From positions 23,682 to 87,681 of the forward strand of contig NCEB01000010.1 of assembly GCA_002280475.1 (NCBI GenBank): 64,000 nt of DNA, given 5' to 3'. Shown here one piece after another: positions 57,663 to 64,000 of this stretch. The position numbers were made by a program, and so were the translations under genes. Positions within the stretch are counted from its first letter, which is position 1, and every line of letters begins with the position of its first letter. Below the pieces are notes generated by a model that saw nothing but the letters and a program-made list of their open reading frames with translations, had not been told where the DNA came from and searched no databases. This stretch comes from Brevundimonas subvibrioides (GTDB lineage: Bacteria; Pseudomonadota; Alphaproteobacteria; Caulobacterales; Caulobacteraceae).

Positions 57663-58088
57663 ATGGACGTTCTCTACAAGGCCCACGCCGTTGCCTCGGG
57701 CGGCGGTCGCTCGGGCCGGTCGCACACCGACGACGGCAAGATCGACGTCACCCTGTCCGTGCCCGCGGCCATGGGTGGCGACGACGGTCCCGGCACCAAT
57801 CCGGAGCAACTGTTCGCCGTGGGCTATGCCGCCTGCTACCTCGGCGCGCTGCGACTGGTCAGCCAGGGCGCGGGAACCCCGGTCGGACCGGACACCAAGG
57901 TCCACTCCGGCATCGGCTTCGGCAAGAACGACCATGGCGAGGGCTACAACATCTCTGTGGACCTCAAGATCACCGACCACGGCCTGGACAAGGCTACGAT
58001 CGACGCCCTGATCGCCAAGGCGCATCAGGTCTGCCCCTACTCCAACGCCACGCGCGGCAACGTCGACGTCGCCCTGTCGGCGGAATAA
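57663..58088 (+). CDS. ohr: Organic hydroperoxide resistance protein (Ohr/OsmC)
   Basis: A 141-residue thiol peroxidase that reduces organic hydroperoxides, with lipoyl partners. The two redox Cys are in LFAVGYAACYLGAL (residue ~59) and AHQVCPYSNATRGNVDV (residue ~124). N-terminal AHAVASGGGRSGRSHTDDGKIDVTLSVP is Ohr-specific. No ohrR is adjacent. A GC-rich hairpin follows. Confidence 0.93.
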   Translation: MDVLYKAHAVASGGGRSGRSHTDDGKIDVTLSVPAAMGGDDGPGTNPEQLFAVGYAACYLGALRLVSQGAGTPVGPDTKVHSGIGFGKNDHGEGYNISVDLKITDHGLDKATIDALIAKAHQVCPYSNATRGNVDVALSAE

Positions 58089-58100
58089 CCGCACCCCGGA

Positions 58101-58132
58101 CGCCGCGCGCGTGTTGAGCCGCGCGCGCGGCG
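58101..58132. terminator. GC-rich hairpin after ohr
   Basis: CGCCGCGCGCG (58,101-58,111) pairs with CGCGCGCGGCG (58,122-58,132), loop of ten bases. It lies 12 bp after ohr and 15 bp before cobS. There is no T tract, so it may only slow transcription; low confidence as terminator. Confidence 0.4.
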
Positions 58133-58147
58133 CCTCTAGATGAGCCC

Positions 58148-59155
58148 ATGGCTCCTTCCCCGCTCGACCAGACCCCCGACCCGCTGCTGACGTTCGAACC
58201 CCACCGCAAGGCGTCGGTGCGCGAGGTCTTCGGAATCGATTCCGACATGATCGTCCCGGTCTTCGAGCCGGGCGACAGCCATGTGCCCGAGGTCGACACC
58301 GCCTATCGTTTCGACCCCCAGACGACGCTGGCCATCTGCGCCGGCTTCGCCCACGACCGCCGGGTGATGGTCCAGGGCTATCACGGCACCGGCAAGTCGA
58401 CCCACATCGAACAGGTGGCGGCCAAGCTGAACTGGCCGATGGTCCGCGTGAACCTGGACAGCCACGTCAGCCGCATCGACCTGGTCGGCAAGGACGCCAT
58501 CGTCCTGAAGGACGGCAAGCAGATCACCGAGTTCCGCGAGGGCATGCTGCCCTGGGCCATCCAGCGCCCGATCGCCCTGGTGTTCGACGAATACGACGCC
58601 GGCCGCCCCGATGTGATGTTCGTGATCCAGCGCGTGCTGGAGGCGCAGGGCCGCCTGACCCTGCTGGACCAGAACCGGGTGATCCGTCCCAACAAGTGGT
58701 TCCGCCTGTTCGCCACGACCAACACCATCGGCCTGGGCGACACCAGTGGCCTGTATCACGGCACCCAGCAGATCAATCAGGGCCAGATGGACCGCTGGTC
58801 GATCGTGACGACGCTCAACTACCTCGACCACGACGTGGAGGCCGAGATCGTCGCCGCCAAGGTGCCCGACTGGGCCGACGCCGAGGGCCGCAGGAAGATC
58901 GCCGCCATGGTCCGCGTCGCCGACATGACCCGCAACGCCTTCATGAACGGCGACATTTCGACGGTCATGTCGCCCCGCACCGTCATCACCTGGGCCCAGA
59001 ACGCGACCATCTTCGGCGGCGACCTGGGGCTGAGCTTCCGGCTGACGTTCCTGAACAAGTGCGACGAGCTGGAACGTCCGACCATCGCGGAATTCTATCA
59101 GCGGGCGTTCGGAGAGGACCTGCCCGAAGCGGCGACGCGGGTGAAGGTGGGTTAG
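58148..59155 (+). CDS. cobS: Cobaltochelatase subunit CobS
   Basis: CobS is the AAA+ ATPase partner of CobT in the aerobic cobaltochelatase (CobNST) of cobalamin synthesis. The 335-residue product has Walker [20 protein letters not shown] near residue 80, Walker [42 protein letters not shown] and [12 protein letters not shown]. No cobT follows: a foreign-looking toxin-antitoxin islet begins right after the stop. CobS-like proteins can also serve other chelatase roles. Confidence 0.93.
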   Translation: MAPSPLDQTPDPLLTFEPHRKASVREVFGIDSDMIVPVFEPGDSHVPEVDTAYRFDPQTTLAICAGFAHDRRVMVQGYHGTGKSTHIEQVAAKLNWPMVRVNLDSHVSRIDLVGKDAIVLKDGKQITEFREGMLPWAIQRPIALVFDEYDAGRPDVMFVIQRVLEAQGRLTLLDQNRVIRPNKWFRLFATTNTIGLGDTSGLYHGTQQINQGQMDRWSIVTTLNYLDHDVEAEIVAAKVPDWADAEGRRKIAAMVRVADMTRNAFMNGDISTVMSPRTVITWAQNATIFGGDLGLSFRLTFLNKCDELERPTIAEFYQRAFGEDLPEAATRVKVG

Positions 59156-59206
59156 GCTGGCCCCTTCTTTTTGTTGATTTTTCTGGCGGCCTTGATTGAA
59201 CCTTGT

Positions 59207-59830
59207 CTATCCACATAGATCAGATCGATTAACAGCTTCAAGGCATTCTCCGGCTTCTGGGTTTTTCAACTTAAACGAATTAATCCGATCCTGAAGAGGT
59301 CGCGTCTGAAGCGGCCTACCTTTCACTCGCTTTCTAAATCGCGAGATACCTAATTCGGTCAAAAGCTCTTCTATCGCCAGGCGCCACTTGCTCCCGCAGG
59401 CGTCCCGATCAATCCAAAACAAAGCAAAGCCTGCGGTGATAGCTTTGGAGGCAGTCTCTGGGCATTTTTCCGGTATATCAAATATGTGGGGGGCTGGATT
59501 CAGAGAAAGAGGCCAATACCGTTCATTATAGTCTGAGTCTGGAATTCCGTTTTCATCGTAGTAGTAGACTTCAATAAGATCAGTATTTCCCGTTGCCGAG
59601 ACGACTTCGCCGCACCTATCGTTGTTGCACCGAAACAAGCCCGAAAATCGCTTTTGAATGTGCTCGGGATCCCAGTATTCCTGCCCATGCTCCGACCTCG
59701 ACGGACCGGTCTCCTCTACCTTCAAGGCGTCCTTGATCACGACCAATTTGCCAACGCCGCCACAGGTCGGGCACGGCCACGGGGGAAAGGCCTCAAAGTA
59801 TGGGCGCCAGAGTGCTCGCTGGACCGCCAC
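59207..59830 (-). CDS. DUF4145-like zinc-ribbon protein, third gene of higBA
   Basis: A 207-residue product starting with GTG (59,830) that overlaps the higA stop by one base (TAGTG). Two Cys pairs, CPTCGG (residue ~20) and CNNDRC (residue ~69), suggest a zinc ribbon. The C-terminal half (PEKCPETASKAITAGFALFW and then RLAIEELLTELGISRFRK) resembles DUF4145, but the usual final segment with a GN-x-x-H motif is missing and the frame stops at LEAVNRSDLCG, close to the cobS end. The coding region is AT-richer than its neighbours. Function unknown; coupling to higBA suggests involvement. Confidence 0.6.
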   Translation of the reverse strand: MAVQRALWRPYFEAFPPWPCPTCGGVGKLVVIKDALKVEETGPSRSEHGQEYWDPEHIQKRFSGLFRCNNDRCGEVVSATGNTDLIEVYYYDENGIPDSDYNERYWPLSLNPAPHIFDIPEKCPETASKAITAGFALFWIDRDACGSKWRLAIEELLTELGISRFRKRVKGRPLQTRPLQDRINSFKLKNPEAGECLEAVNRSDLCG

Positions 59831-60111
59831 TACGCCGCCCTCGGCGTAATCATCTCCAGTTGCGGCCCGATCTTCCGCCTCTGCTCGCGCAGATCATGGC
59901 TGACCTGAAGCCGCAGGAAGAACCCCTGGCTCATCCCCCAATAGCGGGTCAAACGCAGGTCGGTGTCGGCCGTCACCGCCCGCTTGCCCAGTACGATCTC
60001 GTTGATCCGGCGCGGGGGCACGCCGATGGCGTTGGCGAGCGCGGTCTGGCTGAGCCCCGCCGGGATCAGGAACTCTTCCAGCAGGATTTCCCCCGGCGTC
60101 ACCGGGTCCAT
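59830..60111 (-). CDS. higA: HigA-family antitoxin (XRE-type)
   Basis: A 93-residue HigA antitoxin with a helix-turn-helix: MDPVTPGEILLEEFLIPAGL then SQTALANAIGVPPRRINEIVLGKRAVTADTDLRLTRYWGMSQGFFLRLQ. HigA binds and neutralises the RelE-like HigB toxin and represses its own promoter. The ATG at 60,111 follows the higB stop by a few bases; starts at 60,144 and 60,159 would overlap higB. The upstream palindrome at 60,410 is a candidate operator. Confidence 0.9.
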   Translation of the reverse strand: MDPVTPGEILLEEFLIPAGLSQTALANAIGVPPRRINEIVLGKRAVTADTDLRLTRYWGMSQGFFLRLQVSHDLREQRRKIGPQLEMITPRAA

Positions 60112-60118
60112 CCATTCT

Positions 60119-60400
60119 TCAGTGGTAGTCGCAGATCTCGACATCCTCGACGCCTCCATCGGTCCAGCGGAAACAGACCCGCCACTGCTGATTGATCCGG
60201 ATCGAATGCTGACCCTTCCGGTCGCCCGACAACGCTTCCAGCCGATTGCCCGGTGGCAAGCGAAGGTCGTCGAGCCGTCCGGCCGCGTCGATCAGTTCCA
60301 GCTTCCGTTGCGCCGACCGTCGAATATCCGGAGGAAACCGCCGCGCGGCGAACCCATTCCAGAAACGCTCGGTCTCACGATCTCGGAAACTGCGGATCAT
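60119..60400 (-). CDS. higB: HigB/RelE-family mRNA interferase toxin
   Basis: A 93-residue toxin, first in the operon (HigB before HigA). It shows the RelE-like fold: FRDRETERFWNGFAARRFPP, RKLELIDAAGRLDDLRLPPGNRLEALSGDRKGQHSIRINQQWRVCFRWTDGG, with basic and aromatic residues (R, N-Q-Q-W-R-V) forming the family signature. It cleaves mRNA on ribosomes. ATG 60,400 is typical for the family. No frameshift is visible, so it is probably intact. Confidence 0.92.
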   Translation of the reverse strand: MIRSFRDRETERFWNGFAARRFPPDIRRSAQRKLELIDAAGRLDDLRLPPGNRLEALSGDRKGQHSIRINQQWRVCFRWTDGGVEDVEICDYH

Positions 60401-60409
60401 CGGCCCAGA

Positions 60410-60430
60410 GTATAACGCATGACGTTATAC
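60410..60430. promoter_or_regulatory. Perfect palindrome upstream of higB, likely HigA operator
   Basis: GTATAACG-CATGA-CGTTATAC, with 8-bp perfect arms and a 5-bp spacer, ends 10 bp before the higB ATG. Its position and symmetry fit autoregulation by dimeric HigA; binding is inferred. Confidence 0.65.
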
Positions 60431-60433
60431 GGC

Positions 60434-60568
60434 TCAATCCCGCCGTCTGCCTTCATCCGGGATCGCCGACCCCGCGATCCAGCTGACCAGTCCCGTCACG
60501 ATCGCCGCCCCGACCCCGGGCCACAGGCCCAACGCCGTGACCACCGCCTGCAGGATGAACCGGATCAT
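60434..60568 (-). CDS. Small membrane protein, 44 aa (possible)
   Basis: A minus-strand frame reads MIRFILQAVVTALGLWPGVG and then AAIVTGLVSWIAGSAIPDEG to a TGA. It has a hydrophobic helix and a charged tail and resembles the start of small phage-holin-like membrane proteins. An alternative GTG at 60,586 adds six residues. No ribosome-binding site is convincing. It may be a remnant of an inserted element, next to the higBA operator. Confidence 0.35.
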   Translation of the reverse strand: MIRFILQAVVTALGLWPGVGAAIVTGLVSWIAGSAIPDEGRRRD

Positions 60569-60722
60569 CTGGTCGTCTCGCTCCACTTTTCGCCACCTTC
60601 GACGCGCCTGATATCGACATGCCGCGACGCGCCCGCAACCACCGGCGTTAGCGGAACCGTAGCGGTTGATATGCGCTTCTCACGCAAGCCTCCCCGGCGT
60701 CATCAGCAGAAGGACCTATTTC

Positions 60723-61031
60723 ATGACCGACCAACGCATCGAAGGTGCCGCCAACGGCATCAGCGGCAAGCTCAAGAACGGCATCGGCAACCTGACCGGC
60801 GACACCAAGCTGCAGGTCGAAGGCAAGTTCGAGGAGGTGAAGGGCAAGGCGCTGGACGCCTATGGCCGCGCCATCGACAAGCTGGAGACCCTGTCCGAGC
60901 GCGCCCCCGCCGATCTGCGCGAGCCGGTCCGTACGGGCCTGGACTTCGCCCGTCGCAAGCCCCTGTTGACCACGGGAATTCTGGCGGGCCTCGCCTTCAT
61001 CCTCGCCGGCTCCGGCCGCCGTCGCGGCTGA
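60723..61031 (+). CDS. CsbD-family stress protein with C-terminal membrane helix
   Basis: A 102-residue product starting TDQRIEGAANGISGKLKNGIGNLTGDTKLQVEGKFEEVKGKA, the CsbD domain, followed by a linker and a hydrophobic C-terminal segment PLLTTGILAGLAFILAGSGRRRG that should anchor it in the membrane. CsbD proteins are induced in general stress; molecular role unknown. ATG 60,723 is chosen by homology. Confidence 0.88.
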   Translation: MTDQRIEGAANGISGKLKNGIGNLTGDTKLQVEGKFEEVKGKALDAYGRAIDKLETLSERAPADLREPVRTGLDFARRKPLLTTGILAGLAFILAGSGRRRG

Positions 61032-61045
61032 CCATTCCGCGCTCC

Positions 61046-61177
61046 GTCATCCTCGGACTTGATCCGAGGATCGGACTTTGAATCGCTGAGACGAAGAAGG
61101 GGCGCACCATGACGGTGCGCCCCTTTTTGCAGATCCGCTGTTGACCTGCCGATCCTCGGATCAAGTCCGAGGATGAC
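61046..61177. repeat. Palindromic repeat family A pair around a terminator
   Basis: GTCATCCTCGGACTTGATCC plus GAGGATCGGA (61,046-61,075) and the inverted copy (61,151-61,177) flank a spacer that holds the csbD terminator. The arms match those at 20.6 and 23.1 kb. The element separates csbD and clpA. Confidence 0.9.
61097..61128 (+). terminator. Terminator of csbD-like gene
   Basis: A 12-bp stem AAGGGGCGCACC / GGTGCGCCCCTT with a five-base loop is followed by a T run (plus strand). It lies 65 bp after the csbD stop inside the family A repeat pair. A-rich sequence on the other side may let it also terminate clpA on the minus strand. Confidence 0.85.
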
Positions 61178-61191
61178 GGCGTCTGCTGATG

Positions 61192-63504
61192 TCAGACCGC
61201 CTCGCCGTCCACGGTTTCCTTCGCCGGCGCGCCGGCGGTCGGGGTGATGTCGAAGGCGATCTTGCCGTCCTTGAGCTCCACCTTGACGTGGCCGCCGCGC
61301 GTCAGGCGTCCGAACAGGATGTCGTCGGCCAGCGGCTTCTTGATGTTCTCCTGGATGACCCGGCCCAGGGGGCGCGCGCCGTACAGTTCGTCGAAGCCGT
61401 TCTTGGCCAGCCAGTCGGCCGCGTCGTCGGTCAGTTCGATGGTGATGTTGCGGTCCGCCAACTGGGCCTCCAGCTGAAGGACGAACTTGGTCACCACCTG
61501 ACGGATCACCTCGGGCTGCAGGGCCTTGAAGCTGACCACGGCGTCCAGGCGGTTGCGGAACTCGGGCGCGAACAGGCGCTGGATGGCCTTCTCGTCCTCG
61601 CCCTCGACCTTGCCGCGACCGAAGCCGATGGAGGCCCGAGCGTTGTCGGCCGCCCCGGCGTTTGTGGTCATGATCAGGACCACGTTCCGGAAATCGACCT
61701 TCTTGCCCACCGCGTCGGTCAGCATCCCGTTGTCCATCACCTGGAGCAGGATGTTGTAGACATCCGGGTGCGCCTTCTCGATCTCGTCCAGCAGGACGAC
61801 GGCGTGCGGGTGCTGGTCGACGGCATCGGTCAGAAGCCCGCCTTGGTCATGCCCGACATAGCCCGGAGGGGCCCCGATCAGACGGCTGACGGTGTGGCGC
61901 TCCATGTATTCCGACATGTCGAAGCGCAGCATCTCGATGCCGAGCGTGGAGGCCAGCTGCTTGGCCACCTCCGTCTTGCCGACACCCGTGGGGCCGGCGA
62001 ACAGGAAGGAGCCGATCGGCTTTTGCGGATCCCGCAGGCCGGCGCGGGCCAGCTTCATGGCCGAGGCCACCTGTTCGATCGCCGCGTCCTGACCGAACAC
62101 GGCCCGGTTCAGGTCCTTCTGAAGCTCACGCAGGCCCTCTGTGTCGGATTTGGAGACCGACTTCGGCGGAATGCGCGCCATCTTGGCGATGACGGCCTCG
62201 ACCTCCTTCTGGCCGATGACCTTCTTGCGCTTCGATTCGGCCAGCAGCATCTGGCTGGCCCCGGCCTCGTCGATCACGTCGATCGCCTTGTCCGGCAGTT
62301 TGCGGTCGGTCATGTAGCGGGCAGACAGCTCGACAGCGGACCGGATGGCCGCGTCGGTGTAGCGCAGCTTGTGGTGGCCCTCGTAGGCGGTCTTCAGCCC
62401 CTTCAGGATCTTGACCGTGTCCTCGACCGTCGGCTCGTTGACGTCGATCTTCTGGAAGCGCCGGACCAGGGCCCGGTCCTTTTCGAAGTGCTGGCGGTAC
62501 TCCTTGTAGGTCGTCGAGCCCATGCAACGGAGCGTGCCGGACGCCAGGGCGGGCTTGAGCAGATTGGACGCGTCCATCGCCCCGCCCGAGGTCGCGCCCG
62601 CGCCGATCACCGTGTGGATCTCGTCGATGAACAGGATGGCGTCGTCGTGGTTCTCGAGCTCCTTGACGACCTGCTTCAGCCGCTCCTCGAAGTCGCCGCG
62701 GTAGCGGGTGCCGGCCAGCAGAGCGCCCATGTCGAGCGAGTATATGGTCGCGCCCTTCAGCACGTCCGGCACCTCGCCGTTGACGATCTTGCGCGCCAGC
62801 CCCTCGGCGATCGCGGTCTTGCCGACGCCGGGTTCGCCCACCAGCAGGGGATTGTTCTTGGTCCGGCGGCACAGGATCTGGATCGAGCGTTCGACCTCGG
62901 CCATCCGGCCGATCAGAGGGTCGATCTTGCCGTTGCGCGACTTCTCGTTGAGGTCGACGCAATAGGCTTCCAGCGCCTCGCCGCCCGACTTGACGGCGGC
63001 GGCGTCCTCGGCCTCCTCAGGGCTCTGGGCCGCGGCCTTGGCCGGGCGCGTCTCGCCCTGCCCCGCCTTCTTGGCGATGCCGTGGGCGATGAAGTTGACC
63101 GCGTCGTAGCGGGTCATGTCCTGCTCCTGCAGGAAGTAGGCGGCGTGGCTCTCCCGCTCCGAGAAGATGGCGACCAGCACATTGGCACCGGACACTTCTT
63201 CGCGGCCGGAGCTCTGGACGTGGATCACCGCGCGCTGGATCACGCGCTGGAAACCGGCCGTCGGCTTGGCGTCCTCGCCGTCCGAGGTGGCGAGCGCGGC
63301 CAGATCGGTATCGACATACAGGGTCAGGGCGGTCTTCAGCGCGCTCAGATCGACGTTGCAGGCCTTCATGACCGCGCCGGCGTCCTGGTCATCGACCAGG
63401 GCCAGCAACAGGTGTTCCAGCGTCGCATATTCGTGACGGCGCTCATTCGCGTAGGAGACCGCGCGGTGCAGGGTCTCTTCGAGAGGACGTGAAAACGAGG
63501 GCAT
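61192..63504 (-). CDS. clpA: ATP-dependent Clp protease ATP-binding subunit ClpA
   Basis: ClpA unfolds substrates for ClpP; ClpS redirects it to N-end rule substrates. The 770-residue protein has an N-terminal Clp_N domain ([33 protein letters not shown]), AAA module 1 with [19 protein letters not shown] and [15 protein letters not shown], and module 2 with [19 protein letters not shown] and [16 protein letters not shown]. The tail EAV is typical. clpS lies 12 nt upstream. Confidence 0.97.
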   Translation of the reverse strand: MPSFSRPLEETLHRAVSYANERRHEYATLEHLLLALVDDQDAGAVMKACNVDLSALKTALTLYVDTDLAALATSDGEDAKPTAGFQRVIQRAVIHVQSSGREEVSGANVLVAIFSERESHAAYFLQEQDMTRYDAVNFIAHGIAKKAGQGETRPAKAAAQSPEEAEDAAAVKSGGEALEAYCVDLNEKSRNGKIDPLIGRMAEVERSIQILCRRTKNNPLLVGEPGVGKTAIAEGLARKIVNGEVPDVLKGATIYSLDMGALLAGTRYRGDFEERLKQVVKELENHDDAILFIDEIHTVIGAGATSGGAMDASNLLKPALASGTLRCMGSTTYKEYRQHFEKDRALVRRFQKIDVNEPTVEDTVKILKGLKTAYEGHHKLRYTDAAIRSAVELSARYMTDRKLPDKAIDVIDEAGASQMLLAESKRKKVIGQKEVEAVIAKMARIPPKSVSKSDTEGLRELQKDLNRAVFGQDAAIEQVASAMKLARAGLRDPQKPIGSFLFAGPTGVGKTEVAKQLASTLGIEMLRFDMSEYMERHTVSRLIGAPPGYVGHDQGGLLTDAVDQHPHAVVLLDEIEKAHPDVYNILLQVMDNGMLTDAVGKKVDFRNVVLIMTTNAGAADNARASIGFGRGKVEGEDEKAIQRLFAPEFRNRLDAVVSFKALQPEVIRQVVTKFVLQLEAQLADRNITIELTDDAADWLAKNGFDELYGARPLGRVIQENIKKPLADDILFGRLTRGGHVKVELKDGKIAFDITPTAGAPAKETVDGEAV

Positions 63505-63516
63505 GGGGAGATCCTC

Positions 63517-63849
63517 TCAGTCTTTTTCCATCGTGCATTGCAGCGGGTGCTGGTGACGGCGCGCCGTCTCGATCACCTGGGCGACCTTGGTCTCGGCCAC
63601 CTCATAGGTGAAGACGCCGCAGACCCCGACGCCATGCTGGTGCACATGCAGCATGATGCGGGTCGCGTCCTCGCGGCTCTTCTGGAAGAACCGCTCCAGC
63701 ACATAGACGACGAATTCCATCGGCGTGTAGTCGTCGTTCAGGATCAGCACCCGATAGAGCGAGGGCTTCTGAAGCTTGGGCTTTGTCTCGGTGATGGTGG
63801 CGGCACCCTGGCCGCCGCCGTTCTGTTCACCTGGTCGTCTCGACGGCAT
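63517..63849 (-). CDS. clpS: ClpA adaptor ClpS
   Basis: ClpS binds N-end rule degrons and hands them to ClpAP. The 110-residue protein has the N-degron pocket [58 protein letters not shown], with the conserved [10 protein letters not shown] and HVHxxG motifs. A flexible Gly/Lys-rich N-terminal tail (residues 1-30) contacts ClpA. The bpt gene for the same pathway is at 39.9 kb. Confidence 0.97.
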   Translation of the reverse strand: MPSRRPGEQNGGGQGAATITETKPKLQKPSLYRVLILNDDYTPMEFVVYVLERFFQKSREDATRIMLHVHQHGVGVCGVFTYEVAETKVAQVIETARRHQHPLQCTMEKD

Positions 63850-63942
63850 TCGTAATCCGGTGGGAGTTCGATGGATCAGATAGGGAATGATGGCCTGATT
63901 TGAAGGCGCGTCCAGTCACAGGTGACGTGAGACATGCGAAAA

Positions 63943-63968
63943 GGGCCCCGGCGTCACCGCCGGGGCCC
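63943..63968 (-). terminator. Terminator at the right end
   Basis: An 11-bp stem GGGCCCCGGCG / CGCCGGGGCCC with a TCAC loop, followed on the minus strand by TTTTCGCATG. It probably ends a minus-strand gene that lies beyond the right edge; a candidate stop (TAA) is at 63,994-63,996. Confidence 0.6.
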
Positions 63969-64000
63969 TCAACATGCGACGATCTGGTCAGGCTTAGCGG

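Noticed and set aside
61189..63492. A 767-codon open frame on the plus strand
   Set aside because: Antisense to clpA; high-GC codon bias creates open frames on the opposite strand.

Overview
The window is high-GC alphaproteobacterial chromosome, most likely Brevundimonas or a close relative in Caulobacterales. The evidence is the gene order lpxD-skp-bamA-rseP-dxr-cdsA-uppS-frr-pyrH-tsf-rpsB, an rpoZ-rel pair, dapA-smpB, bolA-dnaJ-cobS, clpS-clpA, a GTTC-N7-GTTC LexA box of the alphaproteobacterial type, and a 29-codon gene beside it that resembles Caulobacter SidA. Assignment to a genus is inference; no 16S gene is present.

Layout. 1-13 kb (minus strand): envelope biogenesis, isoprenoid and phospholipid genes, then translation genes (frr, pyrH, tsf, rpsB), with a secreted M28 peptidase between pyrH and tsf. 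13-21 kb: a DUF4142 lipoprotein, DNA polymerase III alpha (frame broken near 15,240), a GIY-YIG protein, a sidA-like SOS gene, the stringent-response gene rel, rpoZ and folK. 21-26 kb: NYN-domain protein, family-5-like uracil-DNA glycosylase, small membrane protein, smpB-dapA, soluble lytic transglycosylase. 26-30 kb: a four-gene FecCD/BtuCD-type importer operon led by a TetR regulator. 30-38 kb: glycosyltransferase, two RNA methyltransferases, host-attachment family protein, hrpB, APC permease. 38-46 kb: SRAP protein, tRNA-Leu, motB, arginyl/leucyl-tRNA-protein transferase, a Tat-type secreted protein, a GNAT remnant, aroK-aroB, xerD, a DUF1902/HicA-like pair with a frameshifted toxin, accA. 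46-56 kb: AraC regulator, unknown secreted protein, Atm1-type ABC exporter, threonine aldolase, MscS channel, ATP-dependent DNA ligase, RcnB-like protein, hybrid histidine kinase. 56-64 kb: bolA, a J-domain protein, Ohr/OsmC, cobS, an AT-richer islet (higB-higA plus a DUF4145-like gene), csbD, clpA, clpS.

Intergenic repeats are prominent. One palindromic family (core GTCATCCTCGG...CCGAGGATCGGA) occurs as inverted pairs at 20.6, 23.1 and 61.1 kb. A second (CTCATCCCCGC...GCGGGGACCCAGT) forms pairs around 17.2-17.6 and 21.8-21.9 kb. A third large inverted repeat separates rpsB from tsf. Some copies run into genes: one supplies the folK stop codon and one encodes the GIY-YIG C-terminus.

Points most worth following up: the sidA/LexA locus; the apparent deletion plus frameshift in the essential dnaE; the lack of any ATG/GTG/TTG start for full-length Rel, with a well-placed CTG; the higBA-DUF4145 unit with a perfect palindromic operator; and the frameshifted HicA-like toxin.
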